Source of the DNA: Eulemur rufifrons
Taxonomy: Eukaryota; Chordata; Mammalia; Primates; Lemuridae
Reading direction: 5' to 3'
DNA length: 64,000 nt
Assembly (NCBI RefSeq): GCF_041146395.1
Contig: NC_090996.1
Coordinates: forward strand, 28,420,738 to 28,484,737
Position numbers and translations under genes: made by a program. Positions 39,910 through 56,329 of the stretch are shown here, in pieces (position 1 is the stretch's first letter; every line of letters starts with the position of its first letter). Below the pieces are notes generated by a model. It did not search any database and had not been told where the DNA came from. It saw only the letters and a list, made by a program, of their open reading frames with translations.

Positions 39910-40205
39910 TCCTATCAACTTGGTCGATTAATGGGTACAAATACACACTTAGCAGAAATTAGACCTGGTGTTCGATAGATCATAGGGTGATTATAGTTAA
40001 CATGAATCAACTGAACATTTTGAGATAGCTAGAAGAGAATAATAATTTGCTCCTAGCATAAAGAAAAGCTACATATTTAAGGTAGCGGATATCCCAACTA
40101 CCCTGATTGGATTATATGAAACTAGCAAATTATCACAGGTGCCTCGAAAATATCTACATCTAATATATAGCAACCAATGAATAAGTTTACAAAAATAAAG
40201 TGAAT
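39910..40205 (+). repeat. L1 3' end (younger, AT-rich L1 type)
   Basis: 'tgattatagttaacatgaat', 'gagatagctagaagagaata', 'tatcacaggtgcctcgaaaa' are landmarks of L1MA/L1PB-like 3' UTRs. It makes an AT-rich island inside a GC-rich gene. Confidence 0.65.
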
Positions 40206-40434
40206 TATATTAGAAACAAAGGTAATAAGTACTCAAAACCATTACCACCTAGTTATTTCGCTACATTTTACTATGATCTTGAGGTTCGTTATGTCTACTT
40301 TAACCGTATTATGGAAATATAATGTGCTACTGCGCATTTCTTCCCAAGTCTGTCTTCAGTGATGGCGCATTGGGAGCTTGAAATGGGCCAAGGTGGGAAC
40401 ATTTACACCATGGAAACTGGCAAACACTTCTTTA

Positions 40435-40670
40435 AGTGTGGGTTTGGGAGCTGCAGAGCTGCCCAGGTTCAAGTCTCAGCTCTGCCACCAAGTAGCTGTG
40501 TGGCTGCTGGCACCTGATTCAAGTGCTCTCTGAGTGTCACTTTCCTCCTTTGTCAAGTGGGGATAATGACAGCCCCAGCTCATAGGGTGCTGGAGGATTA
40601 GATGACATGGTTCAGATGATTAGAACACTGCCTGATTCATACTAAAGGCTCCTTGCTAAGTAACTAGCGG
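40435..40670 (+). repeat. MIR SINE
   Basis: 'gttcaagtctcagctctgcc', 'ctctgagtgtcactttcctc' and 'catagggtgctggaggatta'. Confidence 0.75.
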
Positions 40671-41937
40671 TCTTGCTACTGTTGCCATTACCCTGTGTTG
40701 TTGGTGGCGACGGCAGCCTCCTTGCCCGGAGGCAGCTCATACCCTTTGCCTCCATCCTGTATCTTCCTAGCTCTGCCCTTTTTTCACTTTGGAATTTTTT
40801 CTTTCCCTGCTGGAGGGAAACCAGGATGAGACTCCCATGGCCCCTTCTGCCACAGCTGGCTCTGGAAGGCTAATTCTGAGGCCAACACTTGTCAGCAAAA
40901 GCCACCCCTGAGCAGGAGGAGAGCTCCAGGGTGGACCCCAGCTGTCCCCATCTGCGCACGTGTCCCAGCCCAGGGAACCAGTGGTGATTAGGGGCAAGGC
41001 GGCCATCAGCCGGGGGAGGGGGCGGCAGCTGAGCCCGTTAGGAAGGAGGGAGACAGGCTTGGAACCGAAGGCCCTCAGAGGAGCTGCCCCAGACTCTTGG
41101 GTGTTCTAAGAATAGGGAACCCAGGTCTCAGGCATTTTTAAGGGCTGACCCAAACTGGGGTGAGAGAGAGTCTTTAAGGCCACCGCTAGTTAGGGCCAGG
41201 TGTGACGGTGGCAGTCAGCCTGTGTAGGGCTGGCTTGTGTGTCCTGCAGGGGGAAGTAAAGACAGCTAAGGGTGGCGTTGGGCTCTGCCGACAGAGCACG
41301 CACTATGGGAAGGCTGACTGGACTCTGGTGGGTGGCCGCGCTGGCCAGTGAGGGGTCTGTTCTGCAGCCTGCGTCCTGCCGAGGTCAGGCTGTGCACACG
41401 GGGACTTGGCCACGGCCACACAGAGCAGCGCAGGCCCGGGGCAAGGGCAGCGGGTCCCGGCATCAGTAGGCCCTCGGTAGGCAGGGCCTTCAGTCCTGGC
41501 CTCAGCTGAGCCCAGGGGAAGCACGGCGGCCATCGATGCCCTGAGCCTGGGACTTCAGGGGCACTGAGAGGGAAGGTGGGTGGGTTTCCTAAACCAAACA
41601 TGTCCCAAAACCCTAGGGGTATGCATTGAGTAGAGTCCTTTGTTTCTTTGTGAGTTTTGGGCACTTACAACCCCCCAAAACACCCTCTGTTAGCCCATGA
41701 CTATTAATAATTCTGTGAAACAAAACGAATTGGAAAAGATTGCTTCCTCACTAAATATATGACATATACTAAAACTCACTACAATAATTAGGTTATAATC
41801 CTAGTGAACATTTCTTGAGCTTCTGTTAGACGGCCAAGCCCATAGACACAGACACCATATCTACTTTTTTGCTGCCATATTGCTGTTCCAGTACAAGGCA
41901 CATAGTAGGCGCTCAATAAAAATCTGTTAAAGAATAA

Positions 41938-42240
<303 letters not shown>

Positions 42241-42894
42241 TGAGGGCCTCTCTCCGGGTGGGGGTCTGGACCCGGAGCTGGCTAGGGGGTCCCTGGGTGG
42301 CAGGGGTTGGTCTTGGCGCTCTCCTGGGTCCCCAATGAGGGATGGATGGATGATGATGCGTCATCCTAGCCCCATGACACTGACTTGTCCTTTAGTTCAG
42401 GGACATGTGCCAAGTAGGAGATTAAGTGGGGAGCCTGGAGGTTCCCACGGGGCCCTAGCTCAGTCCTGCCTGAGACCAGAAGCTGAAGGGCCTGTTAGAT
42501 AAAGCCACCATTGTTCCCCCCAGACAGGGACCCTCTTGCCGGAATTAGCGTCCCAATGTGCGCTGGGTACCGCCTGCCTGCGGGGGTGGAGAGTCGGTGC
42601 CGGGCAGGGCTGGGATCTCCCACCCAGACTCTCTGCCCATCTGGGGCCAGCAGAGACTCCCAGTCCCCGAGGGGAACCTCTGAGGAACCAACCCCATCAG
42701 CTCAGGGCTGTCCCCTCCCAGGGTCCAGCCATCCACGAGGCCCCTGAGATACAGACTTCAGGCCCGCGAGCTTTTTTCAGAGACGCTCAAAATTATTCCA
42801 AAGCGCAAAAGAAAGCCCACCCCCTGCAACATCGACTTTACCAAAAGTTTCAGTGAATGTCCCCAAAATGTAGTAGCTAACGGGTAGGTCCCTT

Positions 42895-43050
42895 TTCAAG
42901 CCCTTTATCTAGATTCATTCATTTAGTCTCGACAACAGCCCACGGGGTAGTACTCATCCTTTCCAGTGTTAGAAACCAAGGCACAGAGCAGTTAGGAAAC
43001 TTGCCCAACATCACACAGCAGAGTTGGGATTTGAATCCAGGTGGGCTGTA
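42895..43050 (-). repeat. MIR SINE fragment
   Basis: 'gaaaccaaggcacagagcag', 'gaaacttgcccaacatcaca', 'gatttgaatccaggtggg' read as a reverse MIR. Confidence 0.7.
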
Positions 43051-44164
43051 CGTCTCTGTCCAATTCTCATGGGCTTAAATATAAATGATATTTGAGGGGC
43101 GTGTTGTGATAATGTCTGATGTGGGAGGGACGTCCGAGTCATCGTACGGAGCTGCCTGTACCCCTGGCGACACCCTCCCCGTCCCCGCATCCGTGTGGGT
43201 TTTCCCCAGGGCCCCGTGTCTCGCCTGCCTACCTAGATGTCAGGGAGGGGGAAGGCCCTCCCCAAATCTAGAAGTTTCTGACAGGGCTGATACTTTTGCA
43301 AGCGTTCTGTTGTCCTCACCTCCTGCTCCATCTCTGCCTAGAGCCTGGTTCCCCAGGACCCAGACCTGCCAGGAAGAGAGGAAATATGAGCGTGGTATGG
43401 GAAGAACAGGCAGACAGATGTTCCTCAAAGTGGCTTGTGTGTCCCCGAGGACTCACGGTCATCTTAATAGGGACAGGGGAGTCCAGTCACCACCATCCCT
43501 ATTTTACAGACATGCAAACTGAGGCTCAGAGACTGTGTACGGGGCAGACAGTGCGCATAGTGGTGGGGGCTGTCTGGCCCCCATCAGGGTTGATGGTTTG
43601 GGGGGCCCAGTCCATTCCCCTCCCCCCAACATCCTGCTGCCTCGTGTGACCCCGAGCTCTGGGAGCCTCCCCTTTCTGCTGTGACCTGGGACCCACCTTT
43701 GGGTCAGTCATCACGATCCCGTTCAGACCCTCCATTCTGCAAAGGCTGGACAGCATGGCCTTTCTTAAGCTTTTTGACATTTTTGTAATCTCAGAATAAA
43801 AAGCAGAAAACAAGTGTCCTTTATTGGGCTGAGAGTGTCAGAGGTTTAAGTTAGAGGCCACTGTGCTGGTGGTTGGTTCCTGTTCAGTTCGGGGATTCTC
43901 CCCCTACCTGGTGACACTGGCCTGGATGGGTTTCAGCACAGTAGTGGGTCTAGACTCGTTCCTTGGTGCACAAAGCCGCCAGGTTTGCACCGGGCCACTG
44001 TCCCCACGGGCCCTAAGAATGCAGGCCCCAGCTGGGCTGCTTGGGGTGCGGGGGGCCCAGGCCCAGGTGGGCCCCTTCCAAGGTGAGGTGTGAGTGTGGG
44101 CGGGTCCCTGCTGTACCTCTCCAAGCCCTGGGGTGGCCAGAGACCGCAGCAAGACGAGGCTTGA

Positions 44165-44683
<519 letters not shown>

Positions 44684-45257
44684 TAAACGCAGCCATTTCA
44701 AAAATTAAATGCTCTCAGCTTGCAATTAAAGAAATTATGTTAACATGAAAAACAAAGGTGAAAGCTAATTCACCACTTCCTGATTATCTCGCTGCGTCAT
44801 ACTCTTCGCCTGTGCTCTTGGTTATTGACGTGGATAGTGGCCCCAGCGGCAGGCAGGGGTCTGTGGCCTGGGATCCCTCTCCAGCCCCTGCCAGCAAACC
44901 TGCGGGCTGTTTGGGGGAAGCTGGCTGGGTGGGGTGGTGGGGCCTGGAGGTGTGGGCCCCCCTCCCGGGTTCAGTCTCCCCTGCTGTCTGCGGAGGGACG
45001 GTGGCCTCTCCCTGGGCATCTCACGGTCCCGGGAGAGATGGCTTTTCTCTTGTGCAGCCTTGAGGAAAGGAGGCAAGCGGAACTGGTGCAAAGGCGACTT
45101 GCTCGTTTTGCCAGTTGGCTGCAAAGAAAGGACTTCCGTTTTGTTTCTTGCACATTTCATATATCCTGGGGCAGGAGAAGCTGTTCCGCCACCTGGGAAG
45201 GGACCCGATGCTTTGTCCTGCTCAGAGACCCTCATCCTGTTCTCCCAGACTGGTGAC

Positions 45258-45330
45258 TTAGCCCAGGGTTTCTCTGCTGTGGCACTGTTGACACTTGGGG
45301 CTGGGTTATTCTCTGGGCAGGGTGAGGGGG
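45258..45330 (-). mobile_element. MER20-like hAT element, part 1 (split by Alu)
   Basis: 'cccagggtttctctgctgtg' and 'cacttggggctgggttattc' form one end. The remainder continues at 45667-45800 after the SINE ('tttagcagtgtccctggtct', 'ctgctagatgtcaacggtac'). Confidence 0.55.
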
Positions 45331-45354
45331 AGTTCCTGCGTGGGAGTGTGGGGG

Positions 45355-45666
45355 CGTATATGTATATATATATATATATATATTTTCTGAGACAAGATCT
45401 CACTGTTACCCCAGCTGGAGTGCAGTGGCATCATCATAGCTCACTGCAAACTCGAACTCCTGGGCTCACTCGATCCTCCTGCTTCAGCCTCCTGAGTAGC
45501 TGGGACTACAGGCATGTGACACCACGCCTGGCTGATTTTTGTATTTTTTGTAGAGATGGGGCCTCACTCTTGCTCAGGCTGGTCTTGAACTCCTAAGCTA
45601 AAGCAATCTTCCCACCTTGGCCACCCAGAGTGCTAGGATTACAGGCGTGAACCACCACGCCCGGCC
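45355..45666 (-). mobile_element. Older Alu SINE with (TA)n tail
   Basis: Reverse dimer ending 'gtgaaccaccacgcccggcc'. The tail has become a (TA) microsatellite (45357-45383). It lacks the gccgtggcgtcag signature and has 'gtgcagtggcatcatcatag', so it is of an older subtype. It is inserted in a MER20-like element. Confidence 0.85.
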
Positions 45667-45856
45667 AGGGTGTCCTGTATGTTAGAGGACGTTTAGCAGT
45701 GTCCCTGGTCTCTGCCTGCTAGATGTCAACGGTACCTTTTCTACCTCCAGCTGTGACAACCAAAGTGTCACCAGACATTCCCAAATATGTCCCTGTCCCT
45801 GCTTTAGCCCAGCGGTGCAGGTTCTCCATCCTGGAGGCACGTGAAGGGCCAGCTAG

Positions 45857-46623
<767 letters not shown>

Positions 46624-46849
46624 TGAGCACCTACTATGGGCTGGGCACCAGGCTAGCACTGGCGTGAACAGGTGTCCAGGTCTAAGCCTGTGTCTGGGGT
46701 GGGGGTCAGATTATTCATCAAATAAACACACAAGTATATGATTACCAACGCCACCTGTGCCCCAAACCCTCTAGTGCAGGGGTTCGCAGACTATGGGCCA
46801 CGGGCCCCCTGGACCTTTGTTTGTTTTTTGTAAATAAAGTTTTATTGGA

Positions 46850-47021
46850 GGCCGGGCGCGGTGGCTCACGCCTGTAATCCTAGCACTCTGGGAGGCCGAG
46901 GCGGGTGGATCGCTCGAGGTCAGGAGTTCGAGACCAGCCTGAGCAAGAGCGAGACCCCATCTCTACTAAAAATAGAAAAAAATGATTTGGACAGCTAAAA
47001 ATATATGTAGAAAAAAAATTA
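46850..47021 (+). mobile_element. 3'-truncated lemur-type Alu
   Basis: Starts 'ggccgggcgcggtggctcac' and runs to the middle A-rich region 'gctaaaaatatatgtagaaa', then stops where the right arm should start, at an A run. Confidence 0.85.
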
Positions 47022-47750
47022 GGATGATGGAAAGTTAAAGTCTTTCTTCCTCTTCCCCCAGCCCCAAGTCCTGTTTCCAGAATGCAGTCACTGTGAACAG
47101 GTCTCTTCTGTGTTGCATCAGAACTTGTAACGCATAGATGAGCATACACGTGCATCTCCTTAACAACAGCAGCAACTCAGGGTCATGTTATACATGCTAT
47201 TGTGCTCCTTGCTTTTTGCCTGTAACGCGTCCAGGAGCTCTTACGCTTCAGGGCGTGTGGACTCTCATCTGGGCCGTGTGGTGTCCTGCTGGAAGCTTGG
47301 GTCGTTATCCACTTACCAGTCTGCAGTGATGGGCGTTTAGGTTGTTTCTGGTCTTTTGCCATCAGAAACAATGACCAAAGCAAACCTCCCTGCACATCCA
47401 CTTTTGGTCCTTGTGTTGATATAACTTTAGGATAATCTCCCAGTAGGGAAGTTGCTGAGCTAAGGGTGTGCACACTTAAAAGTCTGACATGATGTTGCTG
47501 AACTACCTTCTGAAGAAATGAAATTACCTTCTGCTAGAAGATGCAGCCCTTTGCTTGGCAGTTTCAGGCATGGGATGTGTGGTGGGTGGGTGTGGGGCTG
47601 CTTTTGTCATGAATTGCATCAGGCAGGACACTAAACCCCCTCTTGGGGGATCAGCCACAGGGCCCAACCTTGACAGTGGCCCTAGGGCATCACCTTCTGT
47701 ATCACGCAGTGGGAATAAGTGGGCGCCTTATCCATCAAACCAGGACTTGA

Positions 47751-48001
47751 GCTGGGTATGGCAGCTCACACCTGTAATCCTGGCATTGTGGGAGGCCGAG
47801 GCGGGAGGATCGCTTGAGCTTAGGAGTTCGAGACCAGCCTGAGCAAGAGCGAGATCCCGTCTGTACAAAAAATAGAAAAATTAGCCGGGTGTGGTGACGC
47901 ATGCCTGTAGTCTCAGCTACTCAGGAGGCTGAGGCAGGAGAATCGCTTGAGCCCAGGAGTTTGAGTTTGAGTAAGACTGTCTCAAACAAATAAACAAAAA
48001 A
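47751..48001 (+). mobile_element. Older Alu SINE
   Basis: 'gagctgggtatggcagctca', 'ggaggccgaggcgggaggat', right arm 'gtggtgacgcatgcctgtag', tail 'aaacaaataaacaaaaaa'. The right arm is shortened. Confidence 0.8.
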
Positions 48002-48289
48002 CCCAGACTTGGCTCTGTTCTGTGATAGGTTGTTCCAGAAGCTCCCTGCTTGGCCTTCTGAGAGCCTGAGGGCTGAGGGGTCCTTGTTAGAGTCTAATAT
48101 CCCCCATTGGACTCATTCCCATTAGGATCTCATTCGATTTTATATAGTCTTTTTACTGGAAAAAAGCCAGGAAGGACTCTTATTCGATCTTTATTCCTCC
48201 AGGGACCCTCGTGGGTTGCGTGTCAGCCTTTCCAACCCTGGAAGATACTTAGTCTTTTAGCTCACAGACAGCTCTGTGAGATGGACTGT

Positions 48290-48410
48290 TTGTCCACCTT
48301 GTAGATGAGGAAGACTGAGGCTCAGAGAGGTCATGTGACTGCCCCGAGGTCACACAGCCTGTAAGTGTTGGGACTGGGATTCAGACTCAGGTCTGACTTT
48401 CGAGTCCACG
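48290..48410 (-). repeat. MIR SINE fragment
   Basis: 'gaagactgaggctcagagag' and 'gaggtcacacagcctgtaag', a reverse MIR. Confidence 0.8.
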
Positions 48411-48565
48411 ACACCTCCCTTTCCCTCCTGGACAGTGCATCAGGATTCCATGCACAGGCTCGACGTCCGAGTTCTATTAAGCTACTGCTGTTTGCCACTG
48501 TTTCTCCGAGAGGACGTGGGTCTCAGTAGCCAGGCTCCTGAGAAACCCCCGGTGTGTGGGAATAG

Positions 48566-48907
<342 letters not shown>

Positions 48908-49596
48908 TGATCGAGGATGTCATTTTCCGAGGGTGAGCTATTCACATGCCACCTGCTTGGTATTCTGCTGTGTCCCCATAGCACCTGCCACTTTTGTTGG
49001 GAAAGATCAAAAATAGCCATTTTATAGCATTCAGCTGAATACTTCCATCTTTTCTCTAAATTGGCTCTTTTTAGGTTATTTTAAAAAGGAAATTTCCCAT
49101 CACTATGATTAATAGCAAAGCAATTGAACTCTTTGTAAAGAGTTCAATCCTAAAACGAGAAACGGTACAGGCGGCAGGTAATGAAACACAGTCATTAAAT
49201 TCTCCTGGGTCGTGTTGTGAGCTGGGCTGTGCCTTTTGAAAACTGGTTTTCCCTGTACTAAAAAGAGAGATTCGTGCTGCGCTGACACTGCCTCTTTGGT
49301 GTGGTTAAACAGAGAATCCAACAGGGAATCTCCTTCTAGCCAAGGCCCCAGACCACCTCAGCTGTCCTTGGGCCCCAGTTGCGGGGGAGTGGGGTGCCCT
49401 GGGCACTTCTCGCCGCCCGTCAGGGGATGCCGGCGTGTGTGTGACCCTCTGGCCTTGACAGGGCTCCAGGCTGTTTCTCGTCCTGGCCGAGAGGACGCAC
49501 CACGTGTCTGGCCCTGTCTTGGGCTGTGGCCCCTCATAGCCAGGCCCTGCTACGAGAGGGGCATAGAACATTCTGGTCCTCTTTCCTTTGTCCCAG

Positions 49597-49720
49597 TGTC
49601 TGGCAGCCTGGGAGCCAACCTGGAGGGGACCGTCTCTTCTCCCCTGCCTCCTTCCTTCCCCGTTCTGCCACAGTCAGCCTGACCGTTCATGCCGTAGGCC
49701 CTGCCTTCAGCGTCCTGCAG
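49597..49720 (+). pseudogene. LLTP exon 14, -1 frameshift
   Basis: Acceptor 'cctttgtcccag', donor GTAAGA. It begins SGSLGANLEGTV, then homology continues in the next frame as LFSPASFLPRSATVSLTVHA and ends AFSVLQ. The break is at about 49633 ('gaccgtctcttc'), where one missing base would restore continuity and make the exon phase 1 to 0 exactly, as needed for exon 15. Without it the frame ends at a TGA at about 49679. SPASFLPRSATVSLT is typical of the first lipovitellin beta strands. Confidence 0.87.
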
Positions 49721-49794
49721 GTAAGAAGAGGGCCTTGCTGCGGTCACCCCAGGACCTGTCCTGGACTTGGGAATGGAAATTATCCCATCCGCTT

Positions 49795-50335
49795 ACCTGA
49801 CTGTCCATCCACCCCTTCCCTCCATTGTTCTACCCCCAGTCCCTACATCCATCCACTCGTCCATTTTCCCCCACCCACCCATAGATATATTCATGTATCT
49901 ATCCATCCACCCACATCCCTCCCATCTGTCCACCCACCCCTCTCATCCATTCAACCACTCATTCATCCACGCTCCCACCTTCCCATCTGTCCATCCATCC
50001 ACCCCTTCCCTCCATTGTTCTACCCCCAGTCCCTACATCCACCCACTCATCCATTTCCCCCATCCACCCATATATTCACCCACCCACCCATAGATATATT
50101 CATATATGTATCCATCCATCCACATTCCTCCCATCTGTCCACCCATCCCTCTCAACCACTCATTCATCCACACTCCCACCTTCCCGTCCGTCCATCCATC
50201 CATCCATCCATATACCCTCCTACCCACCTCTGCATCTGCCCTCCTACCCTCTCACCCATCCATCTACTCATCTGTTCCTCCACTCTTCCCTCCATCCACA
50301 TCCATCCACATCCATCCATCATCCTCTATCCACCC
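49795..50335 (+). repeat. (CCAT)n tetranucleotide array with ~190-bp higher-order unit
   Basis: Degenerate 'catccatccac' units. Within it two ~190-bp blocks (starting about 49801 and 49990) share 'ccttccctccattgttctac', 'cagtccctacatcca' and 'actcattcatccac'. It begins about 75 bases after the exon 14 donor. The Pro/His/Ile-rich open frames here are repeat artefacts. Confidence 0.9.
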
Positions 50336-51054
50336 GCCCGCCGACCGGCCATTGCACAAAACGCACCCTCCACCTGGCACGTGCTAGGCTCTGTGCTGGA
50401 CTCTGGGGGTGGAGTGATGAGCACGACAGACAGTCTCTGCCCTCCTGGGGCTGCTCACAGCCCAGAGAGGGAGATAAAGATAAGAAGTGAGCAAGCATAG
50501 TGATAAAGCAGTGACGGCTTTCAGTAGCGCGTCGGGGAGGGGAAGTTTGGGCTGAGACCCGAGGGATGAGCATCAGCGCAGCGCGTGCAGGGCTGAGCTG
50601 AGAGCCTTCCCGGGAGGGGACCAGTAAGTGCCAGGATCCCAGGGAGAGGAAGGGCTGGGCGTGTTGAAGGAGCAGAGCAGGTAGGGGTGTGGGGGAGACG
50701 GTGAGATAGGAGGGCAGGGGCACCAGGGCTGGGTCATGGCCGGGTTCAGAGTGGGGAGTGACATGATGCGATTTGTGCATCTGGCTGTTGTGCGGAAAAT
50801 GGATTGTGGGGCAACGATGGGACACGTCTGCAGTCGTCTGTGCAGCCTATAGATGGCCGTGGGGCTGCTGCCTCTCCTTCCCAGGCCTCCGGAGCTTGGC
50901 TGAAGGAGAGTGTTCTGTGCCCTTTCTCGACCGCTTCTGATTTTTGGAGAGCAGGGCCCGTCACCCAAACTTTGCCAGCGGGGGATGGGCTCAGACCTGC
51001 CAAGGGCCGATCTCGGGAGATGTATCTCCCAGTGCTGTCGGATGTCTGTGGGAG

Positions 51055-51285
51055 GTGGGAGGGAAGAACAGACGCAAGGAAGGGAAGGTGTCCGTAGGAA
51101 AGGAGAAGTAGACGGATGCATGAGACGGATGGATGGTGGGCGGGCGGAGGGAACCGAGGACGGGTGGGGACGGGGAGGTAGCTGGGTGGACGGACGGGGA
51201 GGATGACGGGATGGGCGAGCAGAGGGGTGTACGGATGGGCAGATGGAAGGAAGAGGGGACAGAAGGAAGGATTCATTCATCCATC
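51055..51285 (+). repeat. (GGAT)n-like degenerate array
   Basis: 'gatgcatgagacggatggat', 'ggtagctgggtggacggacg', 'ggatgggcagatggaagg'. It is the complementary sense of the CCAT array 0.7 kb upstream. Confidence 0.8.
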
Positions 51286-51640
51286 TATCAGATTTTGAGA
51301 ACCAAGCAGGCCAGGCCTTCAGGGTGCCTAGAGAGCGAGACACGAGTCCCTGCCCTCATCTAGGGCCTCGTAAGGGAGATACACAAATGAGTGTCTATGT
51401 CACATGGGGGGCGGAGGAGGTGGGATGACCTGGGAGTTCTGGGAAGGCTGCCCAGCGGTGGCAACATTGAACCAGGCCTTAAAGAACCAGCAGACATTCT
51501 GGCTGAGTGGCACCTGCCATGCCGATGCGGAGCTTGCTGGGCCTCCCAAGGTTGTGCCCCTTTCCCTGAGCCCAGGTGAGCCTGGGGAGCCCAGCGTGCC
51601 CGCCCCGCAGCTCTTGAGTGAGCACGTGGCTCTTTCCTGA

Positions 51641-51937
<297 letters not shown>

Positions 51938-52141
51938 TGAGTTCTGCCCTGCCCACTCCTCACAGGGGCGAGTTGACGCGTTGCCGGCTGGATCTGAGCA
52001 GTCGGCTGTTAGCCTGCCTTATTTCAAGAGACCGGTTATTGAAGTATAACCTGCATGTAGCTGACAGCACCAGTTAGTTCTGCTTTCAAAAATCAGTTTT
52101 GTTGAGTTCTAGTTGACACATGATTAATGGCGCGTGAGTAA

Positions 52142-53400
<1,259 letters not shown>

Positions 53401-53814
53401 TTCCTAGGACCTTTTGCAAATTGCCAGAGTGTGTTCTCTCTGTCGCTCTGTCCTTCCCAGTACCCTGCCCTGTGATGTCCAGCTGCCTTGGTCTCCCCAG
53501 ACTCCCAGCTCCTCACTCAGGGGCTTCCCCTTGCTCTGCCTCTGTTCCCTCTTCCTGAATTCCAGGCTGGGCGCGCTGTCCAGGCAGCAAGCTGCACTCA
53601 CCTCACTTGTTCCCATCGCTTGGAGTTCATCGTCTTGCGTGGACTGATGTCTGGAGTTTGGGGACCTCTGTTTAATCTGTCACGTGGGTTCCCAGCTGTT
53701 CCACGTGGGCGGGTCAATCTCCTTCTCGTTACTCCTATTCAGTTGGCCATAGAAATCAAATTCGGTTGCTTTTGTGAACTTTATATAAATGGAATCAGAT
53801 GCCATGTATTCTTT

Positions 53815-54275
53815 TTTTTAAAAGATGAAATCTACACATATAAGATGAACTATTTTAAAGTGAACAATTCAGTGGTGTTTAGTACATCCACGGTGCCGTG
53901 CCACCATCACCTCTGGATAGTTCCAGAGCATTGTCATCACCACCAAAGGAACCCCTGTACCCATTAAACAGTCAGTCCTCACTGTCCCCTTCTCCTGGCC
54001 CCTGGCAGCACCAGTCTGCTCTCTGTCTTCATGGGTTTGCCTATTCTGGTTGTTGCATGAAAGTAGAGCCGCACAGTATGTGATCTTTTGTGCCTGGCGT
54101 CTTTCACTTGGCACGTGTGTTTGAAGTTCACCCACATGGTGGCACATGTTGGCGCTCCATTCCTTTCTAAGGCTAAGTAATATTCCATTGCATAGATGCA
54201 CCACATTGGTTTATCCATTCGTCTGGTGGTGGACATTCAGGTCGTTTCTACCTTTTTCCCACTGTGCATAATGCT
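53815..54275 (+). repeat. L1M-type LINE-1 fragment
   Basis: 'agtgaacaattcagtggtgt', 'tgggtttgcctattctggtt', 'taatattccattgcatagat'. It continues after the SINE at 54647-54950 with 'catatggcattccattgtgt'. Confidence 0.8.
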
Positions 54276-54288
54276 CCTTTACTCTTTT

Positions 54289-54628
54289 TTTTTTTTTTTT
54301 TTTTTTTTGAGACAGAGTCTCACTCTGTTGCCCAGGCTAGAGTGAGTGCCGTGGCGTCAGCCTAGCTCACAGCAACCTCAAACTTCTGAGCTCAAGCGAT
54401 CCTCCTGTCTCAGCCTCCCGAGTAGCTGGGACTACAGGCATGCGCCACTATGCCCGGCTAATTTTTTCTATATAGATTTTTAGTTGTCCATATAATGTCT
54501 TTCTATTTTTAGTAGAGATGGGGTCTCGCTCTTGCTCAGGCTGGTCTCGAACTCCTGAGCTCAAACGATCCGCCCACCTCGGCCTCCCAGAGTGCTAGGA
54601 TTACAGGCGTGAGCCACCGCGCCCGGCC
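54289..54628 (-). mobile_element. Lemur-type Alu SINE with ~17-bp TSD
   Basis: Reverse full-length dimer, flanked by 'tgctcctttactctttt' at 54272-54288 and 54629-54645. Little diverged, so among the younger insertions. Confidence 0.92.
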
Positions 54629-55112
54629 TGCTCCTTTACTCTTTTTGTGTCAGACCTCTCTTAAGATTTGTTTGTGAGATTCACCCAGTCGTAAATGTGT
54701 GCTTACAACTTGTTATTTTCACTGTGGCATATGGCATTCCATTGTGTGATCACACCAACAGTTTACCCATTTTACTTTTGGTGGAATTTCAGGTCGTTTC
54801 CACTTTCAGACTATTATTATCTAAACCGTGTTGTGAATACTGTTGGACAAGCCTTTTTGGTGAATGTGTGTCTACATATCTGATGGGTTTGTATCTAGCA
54901 GTGGAGTTTCTGGGCTGTAGGGTATGTGTGTCTTTCACCTGATTTTTCAGTTCATATTATTACTTGAGTATTTTCTCACTAGAAATTCACTGTAAGCAGA
55001 CATTTTAATGTCCCTTCTATGCATGGGGGACCACAGTTGACATAACTATTCTTTCACTGATGGACGCTTAGGTCTTTGGCAACATTTTGCCCTTATAAAA
55101 TGTCATTGCCAG

Positions 55113-55458
<346 letters not shown>

Positions 55459-56329
55459 AAAATGTCATTGCCATGGATATCTGATAGTGATCAAGGTTGA
55501 ATGGCTGGTGGGGTGTGTGTTCACATGTTCACACATTTACTAATCACTGAGTGTGAACCCATGGCCTGGGAACATGATGATGAGCAGGACACGGTCCCTG
55601 CTGTTAACAGCACCGTGGACTAGAGCTGAGGCCAGCAAGTGACTGGAACGAGGGGAGGTGGGCTGGGTGGAAACACTTTTTGTTAGAGTGCACAGTCTGC
55701 TTGGCTGTTACTTTCTCACTTTTCTCAGAGGCTCGAGTCTCGAGAAGTCTTTAGCACAAGCACAGTTCTGAATGGCAGCAGACGTGTTGGAGGAGCCACA
55801 GGGAGCGGTGGGGACTGCGGCAGCCATGGAAGCACGTGGCTCGGCTCAAAGTGGCAGCCGCCGCTCAGCTCTGGCCGCTCATTGCTCTCTGTTGAGGGGG
55901 GTGGGCAGGCCAGTGTTGCTCTTTTTAGGGAAGCTGGGGATTTAGGATTTATACATTCATAAATGTTGGAAACAAATTCAATTTGTAAAAAATAGTGCAC
56001 ACCATGAAAAGCAACGAAAGACTAACAAACCATCATAAACCGGGAAAGACAGGGAGACACGGCGACCGATGCAATGTGGTTCGCCCATTGGCTCTCGGAA
56101 CACAGTGAAAAGCGTGCATGAATGGAAAACTGGTGAGATCCAGATGAAACCGGGAGCTTAGTTACAGTAACACGCCAGTGTTGGTTTCTTAGTTTGCACC
56201 AAAACTCCTGGGGATGTCAGATGTTAACAGCAGGAGAACTGGTTGAAGGGTATATGCGAACTGTCTGTACAATCTCTGTAACTGTTCTGTAGATCTGGAA
56301 TTATTCACAAATAAAACGTTCGTTGGAAC

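Noticed and set aside
50033..50227. Gly/Trp/Met-rich frame on the - strand
   Set aside because: Pure repeat translation of the tetranucleotide array.
49526..50500. 324-residue Pro/His/Ile-rich open frame
   Set aside because: Mostly translation of the CCAT array; only its first part overlaps LLTP exon 14 in the restored frame.
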